Positions 10,238 to 19,959 of a stretch of 64,000 nucleotides of DNA are shown piece after piece. The first letter of the stretch is position 1. Each line of letters begins with the position of its first letter. The DNA lies in the NCBI GenBank assembly GCA_017651245.1, contig JAGCDQ010000042.1, forward strand, positions 1 to 64,000. Reading direction: 5' to 3'. A program made the position numbers and the translations under genes. The notes under the pieces are model-generated. The model was not told where the DNA came from and made no database searches. It saw only the letters and a list, made by a program, of their open reading frames with translations. Source of the stretch: Bacteroidaceae bacterium. Lineage in GTDB: Bacteria; Bacteroidota; Bacteroidia; Bacteroidales; Bacteroidaceae.

Positions 10238-12403
10238 ATGAAATTATTAAAAATTAAATTCTGGGCAATCGCTCTCTTTGTCGTTGCCTCCATTCAGATA
10301 GCGGTAGTGAGCTGTTCTGATGATCCGGGTGTGGAGAATTACTACACCCAGACTCGAGAATATGCCGCCGATTATTTGAAGAATCGTGAGCAGTACTCTG
10401 AGTACTTGAAGATTCTGGAGCGTGCAAGGGGTGAGTACAACCTGCGTCTTGTTGATATGTTGGGGACGTATGGAACGTACACGGTATTTGCTCCGACCAA
10501 CGCTGCTGTGGAGAAGTACTTGGCAGAGCGTGGATTGAGTTCGGTGGACGAGCTGTCTGTAGCAGACTGCGATACAATCGCTCTGAATTCTATCATTGAG
10601 GCCGCGTATTTTACGACTGACATCAATGCAGGTCAGTATCCGAAATCCAATATGTTGGAACATATTGTGAGTGTGCAGTCTTATCAGGAATGGGATGCAC
10701 AGAAGCAGGACTCTGTTTTGGCCATGTACATCAACCAGAATTCTCCTGTGATTCATGCAGATGACTCTGTGTCGAATGGCGTGGTGCATACCGTGAGTGT
10801 AATCGTGGGTTCCAGTAACGACTTGATTGGAACGGTGATTCTGAATGACAAGACCTGTGTTCTTTATGGTAAGGCATTACAGGTGACTGGTATCATGGAT
10901 ACCCTTCAGGATCATTATGTGGATGATACCTACGTATGGGCTAAAGAACAGGATCGTATCGACTCTTGTACATGGACCAATAATGCGTTGTGTATTCATA
11001 CGGCGCAAATAGGTAGTAACAAGGACACTGGCGAACATGACAATGTCGCATATCCAGCCAAACGTTACTTTAATTATACGGCATTTTTGTGTCCCGATTC
11101 CATTTTGAAGTTGAAATATGGTGTCACGACGTTGTTGGGTAAGAATGATCCAAGTTCGTTGGAGTATCTGGCTCATCAACTCTATGACCCTGTGTATCCT
11201 GAAGATGCAGACAACGATGTGCTGACAGATCGTAAGAATGCGCTTAATCGATTCATCTCATATCATATCCTTGATAGATTCGGAGACTATGATCAATTAA
11301 CGTCTATGAGCACTAGACAAAACCAGGGTAAAACAGACCAATTGCAGTTTAACTTCAATCGTATGAAGTATGATATCTGTGACTGGTATGGAACTTTGAT
11401 GCCTCACTCCTTGATGAAGTTCTCTTTCCCATCAGGACCACAAGTCGGTTTGTACATCAATCGCCGTGGTGTTCGTCACCATGCTGATGAACGTGGAGGC
11501 TATGTTCGAGGTGCTAAGGTTACTAGGCCAGATGGGTATGGTACCCAAAACCATGTAGCCTTGAATGGTATGTATCATTATATTGATGATGTCGTAGCAT
11601 ATGACCGCACCATGCAGGATGTTGTCATGAACGACTGCATTCGTCTTGATTGTACGACATTGTCTCCAGACTTCATGACAAAGCTGACAGATGGAGAGAT
11701 TGCACGTGGTCACACATGGCGAGACGGAAATAGATATGGTCTTGCTGGCAGAATCACCGTTGCAGCTGATAATCCAAACCGAAGCGTGGGTTTCAAACCT
11801 GGTTATGCACGTAACTTTGATATGACCTCGAAAACTCATATGCATGTACGTGGACGTTCTTTGTATTTCTGGTCATACGAGGGTGATGAGTTGCTTTTCA
11901 AGGGAATCTATGACTTTACAGTGAAATTGCCTTCTGTGCCAGCTGGTACTTATGAGGTTCGAATGATGACTTGTGTCGGGTTTACTTCACGTGGTATTGT
12001 GCAGTTTTATATAGATGGTGAACCTCAGGGAATACCATTTGACATGCGCAAAGGTGGAAACGACTTGTTTGGAAACACCATGGATCATGACTCTCAGCTT
12101 GGTGACGAAGATGCGATTGCAGCATTTGATAAGGCTGCTCACAACCTTGGTTGGAAGAAGGGACCTAAATGTTATCACACAGGTCAGCGTGACAGTTTTG
12201 ATGGAAATGCGCGTACCATGCGTGATATAGACAATACTATTAGTAAGATTGTTGGAACCTTTACCACTGATGGTAAGTCTGACCACTATTTGAGAGTACA
12301 GCAAAAGATGGATTCTCCAAACAACGAGATGAACTTTGACTTCATGGAGATTTGTCCAAGTTCTGTGTATAATAATGAATTCTATGCGGAACCAATTTGG
12401 TAA
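10238..12403 (+). CDS. Fasciclin (FAS1) domain lipoprotein with C-terminal beta-sandwich
   Basis: A 721-residue lipoprotein; lipobox AVVSC puts the lipidated Cys at residue 26. The first FAS1 module lies about residues 40-190 (GTYTVFAPTNAAVEKYLAE). A second divergent FAS1-like segment covers about 210-460. The C-terminal 200 residues (YDFTVKLPSVPAGTYEVRMM, then GIVQFYIDGEPQGIPFDM) look like a beta-sandwich of carbohydrate-binding type, but I cannot name the family. It lies in the middle of the SusCD operon and so is probably a surface accessory protein of one of the two transporters. Confidence 0.82.
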   Translation: MKLLKIKFWAIALFVVASIQIAVVSCSDDPGVENYYTQTREYAADYLKNREQYSEYLKILERARGEYNLRLVDMLGTYGTYTVFAPTNAAVEKYLAERGLSSVDELSVADCDTIALNSIIEAAYFTTDINAGQYPKSNMLEHIVSVQSYQEWDAQKQDSVLAMYINQNSPVIHADDSVSNGVVHTVSVIVGSSNDLIGTVILNDKTCVLYGKALQVTGIMDTLQDHYVDDTYVWAKEQDRIDSCTWTNNALCIHTAQIGSNKDTGEHDNVAYPAKRYFNYTAFLCPDSILKLKYGVTTLLGKNDPSSLEYLAHQLYDPVYPEDADNDVLTDRKNALNRFISYHILDRFGDYDQLTSMSTRQNQGKTDQLQFNFNRMKYDICDWYGTLMPHSLMKFSFPSGPQVGLYINRRGVRHHADERGGYVRGAKVTRPDGYGTQNHVALNGMYHYIDDVVAYDRTMQDVVMNDCIRLDCTTLSPDFMTKLTDGEIARGHTWRDGNRYGLAGRITVAADNPNRSVGFKPGYARNFDMTSKTHMHVRGRSLYFWSYEGDELLFKGIYDFTVKLPSVPAGTYEVRMMTCVGFTSRGIVQFYIDGEPQGIPFDMRKGGNDLFGNTMDHDSQLGDEDAIAAFDKAAHNLGWKKGPKCYHTGQRDSFDGNARTMRDIDNTISKIVGTFTTDGKSDHYLRVQQKMDSPNNEMNFDFMEICPSSVYNNEFYAEPIW

Positions 12404-12416
12404 ATAACCTTTCAGT

Positions 12417-12438
12417 CCCCTTGCCCTTAGGGGCAGGG
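12417..12438 (+). repeat. Small G/C-rich inverted repeat between two operon genes
   Basis: The 65-base gap after the second fasciclin gene holds an imperfect hairpin: TGCCC (12422-12426), TTAG, GGGCA (12431-12435), extended by CCC and GGG with one bulged T. There is no T run, so it is not a classical terminator. It resembles the other CCC..AGGGG repeats of this window (29054-29083, 42409-42433) and may be a dispersed repeat or an RNA-processing site. Confidence 0.5.
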
Positions 12439-12468
12439 TAGGCTGGCAATGACAATAATAGAAAGAAT

Positions 12469-14463
12469 ATGAATAATATCAAAAATACATTTCGTGCCGG
12501 ATTTGCGATAGCAGCAGGACTCGTTGCAATGTACTCATGTACTGATACATGGGACGACCACTACAATGCAGGACTGTCAGCGCTCAAGTTTAACGGCACA
12601 ACGATGCAGGCTCTTGAAGAGACTGCCCCTGATTTCGCCAAGGTTGTCAAGGCGTATGGGTTCTCTCGTGAACTCTCTTCTGATAACACCTACACAGTAT
12701 GGGCTCCTGCAGATGGTTCTTTTGACCTGTCTGAGTATGTGGGCACCAATGGTGAAAGATTGGCAGATTCAGCAGAAGTGGTGAATGATTTCATTAAGAA
12801 TCATGTGGCACTTTATTCGTTGTCACTCACTACGAAAGATCAGTCTTTCCCTCTGTTGAACAATAAGAGGGGAAGCATGACGGCTGACGGTAAGTTTGGT
12901 CATTCATTAATTGACGAGCAGCAAAATAACATTTCTTGCAAGAATGGTGTCCTTCATCTTATTGATACACCATCTCCTTATGCTTGTAATCTTTTCGAGA
13001 TGATTGCCAAGCAATATAAGGATGATCCATCAGAAGACAAGGAAACGCTGTCTCTTTATGCATATCTTTATGATCCCCATGTAAATAAGGATACATTGAT
13101 TGAGAATAAGTCTGTGAGCCGTGGTGTGGATGCTGATGGTAACAAGATTTGGGTAAGCAAGTATCTGGAGAAAAACAATACTGTGCTCAAGAATGTTGAT
13201 GCACGTCTCTACGAGGAGGATTCTCTTTTCATCGCAATTTTCCCGACAGCAAAGGCTTGGGGCGAACGCTACAAGAAAGCGGAGTCACTTCTGAAATTCA
13301 ATCCATCGGAGGATAAGCGTGCGGTTGGCACATGCGACTCGCTGACTCGTCACTATGCAAACTCTTTTGCAATGACGGACTTGTACTATAACCAGAAAGC
13401 TAATGAACACAAAGAAGACTCTTTGAAATCCACAAACTACTACAATTTGTGGCATGGTGTTGTGGATTGGACACAGCACGTGTATTACAGCAAGGAGCCT
13501 AAGGTGATGCCAGAAGATAAGGAAATCAATGATATTCTGGCAAAATGCGGAGATCCTATAGAATGCTCCAACGGTATTGCCTATATTGTTGATGAATACC
13601 CATTCTCTGCTCAAGAGCAGTTCTTCAAGAAGATTAAAGTATTCGCATCTGATGGTTCTGTGAACAAGATGGGCTCTGGAGGCAATTGGACATATACAAA
13701 GAATGTGGGAGAGCCTTTCACCCCTCGTTCAGGTGTCTTTAATTCTTCGATAACAGATTACAATGAGGAGGGTGAAGAAACAGGTATGGATGTTTTACGT
13801 CAGACCTACCGCTATGTTGATTTCGTTCCTTCAAATAGTGGTAACATCACCGTCAGTCTCAATGTGCCGAACACGCTTTCTGGTACGTATGACATTTATC
13901 TTGTAACATGCCCATTGTGGTTGAGTACTGATTATAACAATATCCCTCAAGAAGATTGGGATATCCGTCCATATCGTTTTACAGTCTCTGTGATTGAGCG
14001 TGAGAATGAAGGTAGTAATATGGGACAGTTCCCCACAAAGTCTTCACAGTTTAAGACATTTGATAATCCCGAATGGGAGGGGTTGAGTAAAGATGATTTG
14101 AAGAAGCTGGGTTTGGCTTCGACAACCTATTTAGCACCAAACTGGCCTTTGGAACTTGATGAAGAGACCAATAAATATAAACCTAACTCCCAAATACTTC
14201 GTGATGATAATGGTCACATCATCGTGAATGATACGACATATGTGGGACAGTATCAGTTCAAGAATGCTTACTATGGCAGATCTGATTACGGTGTTATCAT
14301 CCAGATCGCATCATCCATTCTTTCAGGCCAGAGAACCGACTACTCTCAAGAGATGCTCATTAGTTCTATCATTCTGAAACCACATGATGAAGATGCACCT
14401 GTGGCAGAAGAAGCAAATACGAGAAAAAGTATTCAGTTGACAACTTCTAATATAAATAAATAG
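12469..14463 (+). CDS. Fasciclin (FAS1) domain lipoprotein
   Basis: A 664-residue lipoprotein with lipobox AMYSC (lipidated Cys at residue 24). The first FAS1 module covers about residues 38-170 (YTVWAPADGSFDLSEYVG, then NGVLHLIDT). A second divergent module covers about 175-385 (ends NGIAYIVDEYPF). The C-terminal third (from about 400) contains GNITVSLNVPNTLSGTYDIY, a beta-sandwich resembling the tail of the fasciclin protein encoded just upstream, so the two probably arose by duplication. The gene ends 2 bases before the second SusC gene, showing tight co-transcription. Confidence 0.82.
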   Translation: MNNIKNTFRAGFAIAAGLVAMYSCTDTWDDHYNAGLSALKFNGTTMQALEETAPDFAKVVKAYGFSRELSSDNTYTVWAPADGSFDLSEYVGTNGERLADSAEVVNDFIKNHVALYSLSLTTKDQSFPLLNNKRGSMTADGKFGHSLIDEQQNNISCKNGVLHLIDTPSPYACNLFEMIAKQYKDDPSEDKETLSLYAYLYDPHVNKDTLIENKSVSRGVDADGNKIWVSKYLEKNNTVLKNVDARLYEEDSLFIAIFPTAKAWGERYKKAESLLKFNPSEDKRAVGTCDSLTRHYANSFAMTDLYYNQKANEHKEDSLKSTNYYNLWHGVVDWTQHVYYSKEPKVMPEDKEINDILAKCGDPIECSNGIAYIVDEYPFSAQEQFFKKIKVFASDGSVNKMGSGGNWTYTKNVGEPFTPRSGVFNSSITDYNEEGEETGMDVLRQTYRYVDFVPSNSGNITVSLNVPNTLSGTYDIYLVTCPLWLSTDYNNIPQEDWDIRPYRFTVSVIERENEGSNMGQFPTKSSQFKTFDNPEWEGLSKDDLKKLGLASTTYLAPNWPLELDEETNKYKPNSQILRDDNGHIIVNDTTYVGQYQFKNAYYGRSDYGVIIQIASSILSGQRTDYSQEMLISSIILKPHDEDAPVAEEANTRKSIQLTTSNINK

Positions 14464-14465
14464 TT

Positions 14466-17400
14466 ATGCAGCACTTCAATAAATATGGAATCGCAGCATT
14501 CATGTTCTTCCTTGGAACCGCTCTGCCAGCTGTTGCACAAGAGGAGGTGACAGAGGAGGTAACAGAGGTTGCTGCACCTATCAAAAAAGTTAAGCCAGCG
14601 AAGACATATCCAACGATTGACGTAACGGGTAAAGTGATGGATGCTGTTACAGGCGAACCACTTGCCGGTGTTCAGCTTCAGGCTTTTAATAACAAGTATT
14701 ATACAGCCATGACGGACGAGAATGGCGAATACACCATCAAAGTTCCTCAGTTTATCACGGCTATTTCTGCTCGCCTTGAGGGTTATAATTTGAATAACAT
14801 CTCCCTCAATGGTCGCACTAGCAATGTGGATATTCGTATGCAGTCGAACCTTCTGAAGGGCGATTATACGACTCAGGTATCTGCACGTAAAAGTGTGTCT
14901 GAAGGAGACTTCGTGAACACGCCTGCTTTGACTATCGATCAAGAGATTCAGAACCGTTTGGGTGCAGATGTGAGAACTATTCAGCGCTCTGCTAATCCTG
15001 CTGAAGGTGTTGCAATGTTCGTGAATGGTCTGAACTCGTTGAATTCAACAGCGATGCCACTCGTTGTAGTAGATGGTGTGGTATACGACATGCTGTATGA
15101 TGCAACAATGTTGCATACGGGTTACTTCAACAACTTGTTGCAGGCAATCAATGTGGATGACGTTGAGTCAGTGGAAGTACTAAAGAATGGAACTGCCATC
15201 TATGGTGCTAAGGCTGCCAATGGTGTCATTTTGATCAAGACCAAACGTTGTCACTCTATGGCAACTCGCATTGATGTGAATCTCAATATGGGTTTGGAAT
15301 GCAAGCCAAAGACTTTTGAATTGATGGATGCAGGACAGTATCGTTCTTTTGCTTCGAACCTTCTACAGACCACTAATACGACGCTGACAGAATTCAAGTT
15401 CTTGCACTCTGAACCAGACTACTATTATTATAATGTTTATCATAATAATACAGACTGGAACAAGGAAATCTCTAGAACGGCTTTGACACAGAACTATGGT
15501 CTTTCGATTCAAGGTGGTGACGACATAGCACAGTATAATCTTTCTGTTGGTTATGGCGATTCAAAGTCAACTTTGAAGAGAAATGACATGCAACGTTTCA
15601 ATGTTCGTTTCAATACGGACATCGTCCTGAACAAGTGGTTCTACACGCAGTTTGATGCCAGCTACACCAATGTGACGCGTGACTTGCGTAGCGACGGTTG
15701 GGAAAACAACCAATTTTTGCAGGCTTTGGCTTCACCCAGCGCTTTGGCAAATATCAAGGCTCCTTTCCTGAGTCCTTATGACTTCGCTACTGACCGTCAT
15801 GTGACCAACTTCATCGCAGATGCTGATGATTATCTGAATGAAGTTTGGGGTAGCATCAATACGACCAGAGCTCAGGTAGCCAATCCTGTGGCTATTCTCG
15901 AGAACGGTGAAGCAAAGAACAAGAACCACTCTGATTGTACAATGATCAACGTGTCTGTTGCTCCAACATGGGAACCAACCAATGATTTTTCTTTGACAGA
16001 AAAGTTCAGCTACACCATTCAGACGATGGATGAGGCTTACTTTACCCCAATCATTGGTATGCCGACCTATTCCCTCCCTGGTAATTTGGATCCTACGGAA
16101 AATTCTAAGTATTCAATGTTCTCAAGGCATAATGCTGTTTCTTCTGACACGCGTGCTGATTGGAAAATTCTTCCTAATGGTGCCCATCGTCTGGAGATGT
16201 TTGGTGGTATCCGTTTCTTGAATGATACCTACAGAGCCTCTTATCTGTATGCTGATGGTACAGGTAGTGATAAAACTCCTAATACGGGTAGCAAGAATAG
16301 AAAGATTGATGGTACTGATACGAACTGGAGGTCTTTGTCTTACTATGCAAATGTGGATTACAACTACATGGAGAAGTATTATCTCTCTGGTCAGTTGTCA
16401 ATGGAGACCTCTTCACGTTTTGGTAAGAATGCAGGTTTGAAGATGTTTGGCGTCGGATGGGCTTTCTTCCCTTCCATTCAGGCTGCTTGGGTAATCTCTA
16501 ATGAAGACTGGTTCCGTGCAGGTCGTGCAGTCAATATGTTGAAGTTGAACGGTGGTTTTGAGTCTGTTGGTAACGACGCAATGGATAACTCTGCTACTTT
16601 GACTTATATGACATCAGAAATGATGTTTGGTAATGCAAACTCTTCTCTGGGTCTGAGCAACATCGGTAGTTCATCTCTCCAGTGGGAGACCACGAACCGC
16701 TTTAATGTTGGTGTAGAGGGTAACTTCTTCGACAATCGTTTGAACTTAAGAGCAAACTACTTCTTCTCTAAGACCAACAACCTGATTACTTTGAGCACAT
16801 TAGCATATGTGGCAGGTATTCCTACTTACTATACCAATGATGGTGCATTGAAGAACAATGGTTTTGATGCAGCTTTCAACGCAAAAATTATTGATGGTAA
16901 GCAGTTTAAGTTGGAACTGGGTGCAAGTATTGGTCACTATAAGAACGAGCTGACTCGTTTGCCACAGGGTGTGGGTTCCTTTGAGACAAAACTTTATGAT
17001 GGTACAATTCTGTCAGAAGTGGGCAGAAGCGCAGGTGTCTTCTATGGCTACAAGACAGCAGGTGTCTATAAGGATACAGAGGCTGCTGAAACTGATGGAA
17101 AGTTCATTCGCGATGCAGCTAACAATCCTGTTTATTTCGGTGCTGGTGACATCAAGTTTGTTGACAAGGATGGAAATGGTGAAATTAATGAGAAAGACCG
17201 TTTTGTTATCGGTGATCCTAATCCAGACATTTATGGTAACATCAGTTTGAAACTCCACTATGGACAGAATTGGACATTGTCAACGAACTTCAACTACTCT
17301 TTGGGTAATGACATCTATAACTACCAGCGCGCCGTGTTGGAAGGTAGTTCAAATTTTGTCAACCAGACCACAGCCGTGAATCGCAGATGGACAACAGAGG

Positions 17401-17714
17401 GTCAGGTGACAGACATGCCGAAGGCTACTTATTCCGACCCAATGGGCAACAGCCGTTTCTCTGACCGCTGGATTGAGGATGGTTCTTATTTGAAGTTGAA
17501 GAATGTCACGCTATCCTATAAAGTGCCAATCCAGAATGAGTACATTCAGGGTCTGACAGTGTGGGCTGCAGCCAATAACCTCTTCACGCTGACAAAGTAT
17601 CTGGGTCCAGATCCAGAAATCACTTGTGGCAATAGTGTTTTGTATCAGGGAATCGATGCTGGCTATCTGTCATCTGGCCGCAGCTTCCATATCGGTGTTA
17701 AGATTAACCTCTAA
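14466..17714 (+). CDS. SusC/RagA family TonB-dependent outer membrane transporter (second copy)
   Basis: A 1082-residue TonB-linked outer membrane transporter. The signal peptide ends near AVAQ (residue 25). An acidic Glu/Val linker precedes a carboxypeptidase-regulatory-like domain (about 50-135, GEPLAGVQLQAFNNKYYTAM). The plug (about 140-265) includes VLKNGTAIYGAKAANGVILI, and the barrel ends in FHIGVKINL. It is clearly diverged from the first SusC of the operon, with a shorter plug, so the two probably handle different ligands or different forms of one ligand. Its SusD partner begins 12 bases downstream. Confidence 0.94.
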   Translation: MQHFNKYGIAAFMFFLGTALPAVAQEEVTEEVTEVAAPIKKVKPAKTYPTIDVTGKVMDAVTGEPLAGVQLQAFNNKYYTAMTDENGEYTIKVPQFITAISARLEGYNLNNISLNGRTSNVDIRMQSNLLKGDYTTQVSARKSVSEGDFVNTPALTIDQEIQNRLGADVRTIQRSANPAEGVAMFVNGLNSLNSTAMPLVVVDGVVYDMLYDATMLHTGYFNNLLQAINVDDVESVEVLKNGTAIYGAKAANGVILIKTKRCHSMATRIDVNLNMGLECKPKTFELMDAGQYRSFASNLLQTTNTTLTEFKFLHSEPDYYYYNVYHNNTDWNKEISRTALTQNYGLSIQGGDDIAQYNLSVGYGDSKSTLKRNDMQRFNVRFNTDIVLNKWFYTQFDASYTNVTRDLRSDGWENNQFLQALASPSALANIKAPFLSPYDFATDRHVTNFIADADDYLNEVWGSINTTRAQVANPVAILENGEAKNKNHSDCTMINVSVAPTWEPTNDFSLTEKFSYTIQTMDEAYFTPIIGMPTYSLPGNLDPTENSKYSMFSRHNAVSSDTRADWKILPNGAHRLEMFGGIRFLNDTYRASYLYADGTGSDKTPNTGSKNRKIDGTDTNWRSLSYYANVDYNYMEKYYLSGQLSMETSSRFGKNAGLKMFGVGWAFFPSIQAAWVISNEDWFRAGRAVNMLKLNGGFESVGNDAMDNSATLTYMTSEMMFGNANSSLGLSNIGSSSLQWETTNRFNVGVEGNFFDNRLNLRANYFFSKTNNLITLSTLAYVAGIPTYYTNDGALKNNGFDAAFNAKIIDGKQFKLELGASIGHYKNELTRLPQGVGSFETKLYDGTILSEVGRSAGVFYGYKTAGVYKDTEAAETDGKFIRDAANNPVYFGAGDIKFVDKDGNGEINEKDRFVIGDPNPDIYGNISLKLHYGQNWTLSTNFNYSLGNDIYNYQRAVLEGSSNFVNQTTAVNRRWTTEGQVTDMPKATYSDPMGNSRFSDRWIEDGSYLKLKNVTLSYKVPIQNEYIQGLTVWAAANNLFTLTKYLGPDPEITCGNSVLYQGIDAGYLSSGRSFHIGVKINL

Positions 17715-17726
17715 TTTGTATCAATC

Positions 17727-19829
17727 ATGAAAATGAAATCTATTATAAAATGTGGCTTGCTTTTGCTTGGACTCGGAACAGCCACAGTGTCATGCGAGGA
17801 TATGTTTACGGCAGAGAACACGCTTGTAAGCACAGAACTCGCTCCACAAGACACACTCTATCAGATGATGGGCATCATCAAGCGTATGCAGAAACTGGCA
17901 GACCGCACAGTGCTGCTTGGTGAGGTGAGAGCTGACCTCGTTGATGTTGACCCGCTTCATGCATCGGCAGACATTCAGGAGCTTGCTGCGAACAATGTGT
18001 CTGCAAGCAATGTGTATAATCAGCCATCTGATTATTATGCAGTCATCAACAGTTGTAATATCTATTTGAATTACGTTGACTCTTTGCGTAATTCGCAAGG
18101 AACCCGTAAATACTACGAGAAGGAGATTCTTGCTGCCAAGTGCTATCGTGCATGGTGCTATCTTGAACTGCTCAAGATTTATGGGGAAGTTCCCTATGTG
18201 CGTACACCTGTGTTGACTTCTGACGATGCTAAATCAATCGTTGCATCTGGTAAGAAGGATGGTATGGTCAATATCGTGACGGACATGATTAATGATTTGA
18301 TCAGTTTCCGCGCAACAGAAAACAATGATTTGCGCCAAGCCTATGCGAACAAGTCATTCAATAGTATTTCTTATGCAGAGATGAGTATTCCTGTACGTGC
18401 AATGTTGGCTGAGCTTTATCTTTGGCGTGCTTCTTATACGGGTGATCAAACAGATTACGTGAATGCCATCCGTATGTATCATGACTACTTTACCTTCCCC
18501 AAGGAAGAAATAAATACGGGAAATAGTAGCGCGAAATGGGGCTCTCGTAATGCTGAGCGTCCTAGCGGTAACTACACAGATTATTTCAGTTCTTCCAGCA
18601 GATGTGCAGGTGTACTTCCGATGGAGACTTCTGAGTATTATGGAACTGTTTCCAAGTTGAGAAATGTGTTCTGCTCGCTTGACTCGAACAACTACTATCC
18701 TGCAGTTGTCGCTTCTCAGCGCGCAAAGGACATCTCAAAGTCTCAAGACTATTGCCAATTTGTTACAGAAGGTGGTGGTCTGCCAGAAGTATATTATCGT
18801 GAGCATGACGAAAACCTTTACTCCGACTATAAGACAATGGAGGGTGACCTTCGTCTGTATTCAGTATCTGATGGTCCAGACAATGTGAAGGATAACTCCA
18901 CCAACAGTCGTGAAAACAGCAGTTACAACAATATGTATTTCTTGAACAGAAAATATGGTAACACGACTAATGGTAATAGCTATCTGGAGTTTATTCCATT
19001 CTTCCGCAATAACATCTTGTATCTGCACTTTGCAGAAGCTCTGAACCGCGCAGGTTTCCCAGAGACGGCTTTTGCTATCCTCAAGTATGGTCTTTCATAC
19101 TATACGATGACTAATCGCGATATCATCTCTCAAGATGAGTTCGACCGTCTTTGCTTGATCACTTCTTTGGGCTTCACCGTTGTGGAACCAAAATTCACGG
19201 ATGATGAGCTTAAGCAGCAGACAACAGGTACGGTTGCCATCTGGAGTTCAGATGTGTTTGGTACTTATTTCATCTATCCATTGACTACGATGAATCCTGA
19301 TACACGTCAGGTTGAAGGTGGTAATCTTATTCAGGTGGGTATTCACTCTTTGGGTAGTGGTGACACTCAATACAATGAGAAGTACTATCTGGATGACGCT
19401 GAGACGAAGCAGGGTCTGAAGACCTATGAGGAGCCTATTGAACTGGAAGAAGTGCCATATATTGATAGATATTCCACTCATGAGGATTCTTTGGAGTATG
19501 ATCGTGTAGTTGCTTACAACGAATGGGCAGAATCTATGAACATCGCCAATAAAGAAAGTGTGGACACATACAATGCTTCTTATCTGGCATCTTCCGAAGT
19601 TCGTACAAAGCGTCAGGCACGTGTTGCACAGCTCATCCTCGAAGAGGAAGCACTTGAGGGTGTGTTCGAAGGTCAGCGTTTCTACGACATCATGCGTTAT
19701 CAGATGCAGGAAATGGGTGGTTCAGCTATTGGCTCAACCATCACGATGCCTGCTTACATCGAAGAAAAGTATGGTGCAACTACGAAGATGGCAGGCAAGC
19801 CTTGGTATCTCAAGCTACCGACAAGGTGA
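17727..19829 (+). CDS. SusD/RagB family surface lipoprotein (second copy)
   Basis: A 700-residue surface lipoprotein; lipobox ATVSC gives the lipidated Cys at residue 23. SusD helices are seen at AAKCYRAWCYLELLKIYGEV (about residue 135) and MLAELYLWRASY (about 228). The RagB-type C-terminus has LILEEEALEGVFEGQRFYDI near residue 632. A long insertion rich in Glu, Tyr and Asp (about 545-605) precedes it. It closes the seven-gene operon and is followed by a terminator. Confidence 0.92.
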   Translation: MKMKSIIKCGLLLLGLGTATVSCEDMFTAENTLVSTELAPQDTLYQMMGIIKRMQKLADRTVLLGEVRADLVDVDPLHASADIQELAANNVSASNVYNQPSDYYAVINSCNIYLNYVDSLRNSQGTRKYYEKEILAAKCYRAWCYLELLKIYGEVPYVRTPVLTSDDAKSIVASGKKDGMVNIVTDMINDLISFRATENNDLRQAYANKSFNSISYAEMSIPVRAMLAELYLWRASYTGDQTDYVNAIRMYHDYFTFPKEEINTGNSSAKWGSRNAERPSGNYTDYFSSSSRCAGVLPMETSEYYGTVSKLRNVFCSLDSNNYYPAVVASQRAKDISKSQDYCQFVTEGGGLPEVYYREHDENLYSDYKTMEGDLRLYSVSDGPDNVKDNSTNSRENSSYNNMYFLNRKYGNTTNGNSYLEFIPFFRNNILYLHFAEALNRAGFPETAFAILKYGLSYYTMTNRDIISQDEFDRLCLITSLGFTVVEPKFTDDELKQQTTGTVAIWSSDVFGTYFIYPLTTMNPDTRQVEGGNLIQVGIHSLGSGDTQYNEKYYLDDAETKQGLKTYEEPIELEEVPYIDRYSTHEDSLEYDRVVAYNEWAESMNIANKESVDTYNASYLASSEVRTKRQARVAQLILEEEALEGVFEGQRFYDIMRYQMQEMGGSAIGSTITMPAYIEEKYGATTKMAGKPWYLKLPTR

Positions 19830-19867
19830 TGTTTAACCTCAGATGAGGTGACAAGATAAAAAGAAAG

Positions 19868-19903
19868 GAAGTTCTGAGCAGAAATGCTTGGGACTTCTTT
19901 TTT
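19868..19903 (+). terminator. Intrinsic terminator of the SusCD/fasciclin operon
   Basis: A 13-base-pair RNA stem, GAAGTTCTGAGCA (19868-19880) with TGCTTGGGACTTC (19885-19897), includes three G-U pairs, has the loop GAAA and is followed by six T residues. Confidence 0.9.
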
Positions 19904-19930
19904 GTTTCAACTATTTTGTATATCTTTGCA
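19901..19930 (+). promoter_or_regulatory. Promoter of the receiver/PPDK-N gene
   Basis: The -7 box TATCTTTG lies at 19921-19928, directly after the terminator. A TTTG at 19901-19904 is the only -33 candidate and is 4 bases too close, so that part is weak. This box argues against any translation start before 19930. Confidence 0.65.
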
Positions 19931-19959
19931 AGCAGAAATATCGTAGAGCATTCTTCTTT

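Noticed and set aside
19888-19959. Earlier in-frame start of the PPDK-N gene
   Set aside because: It lies in the preceding terminator and covers the -7 box at 19921.
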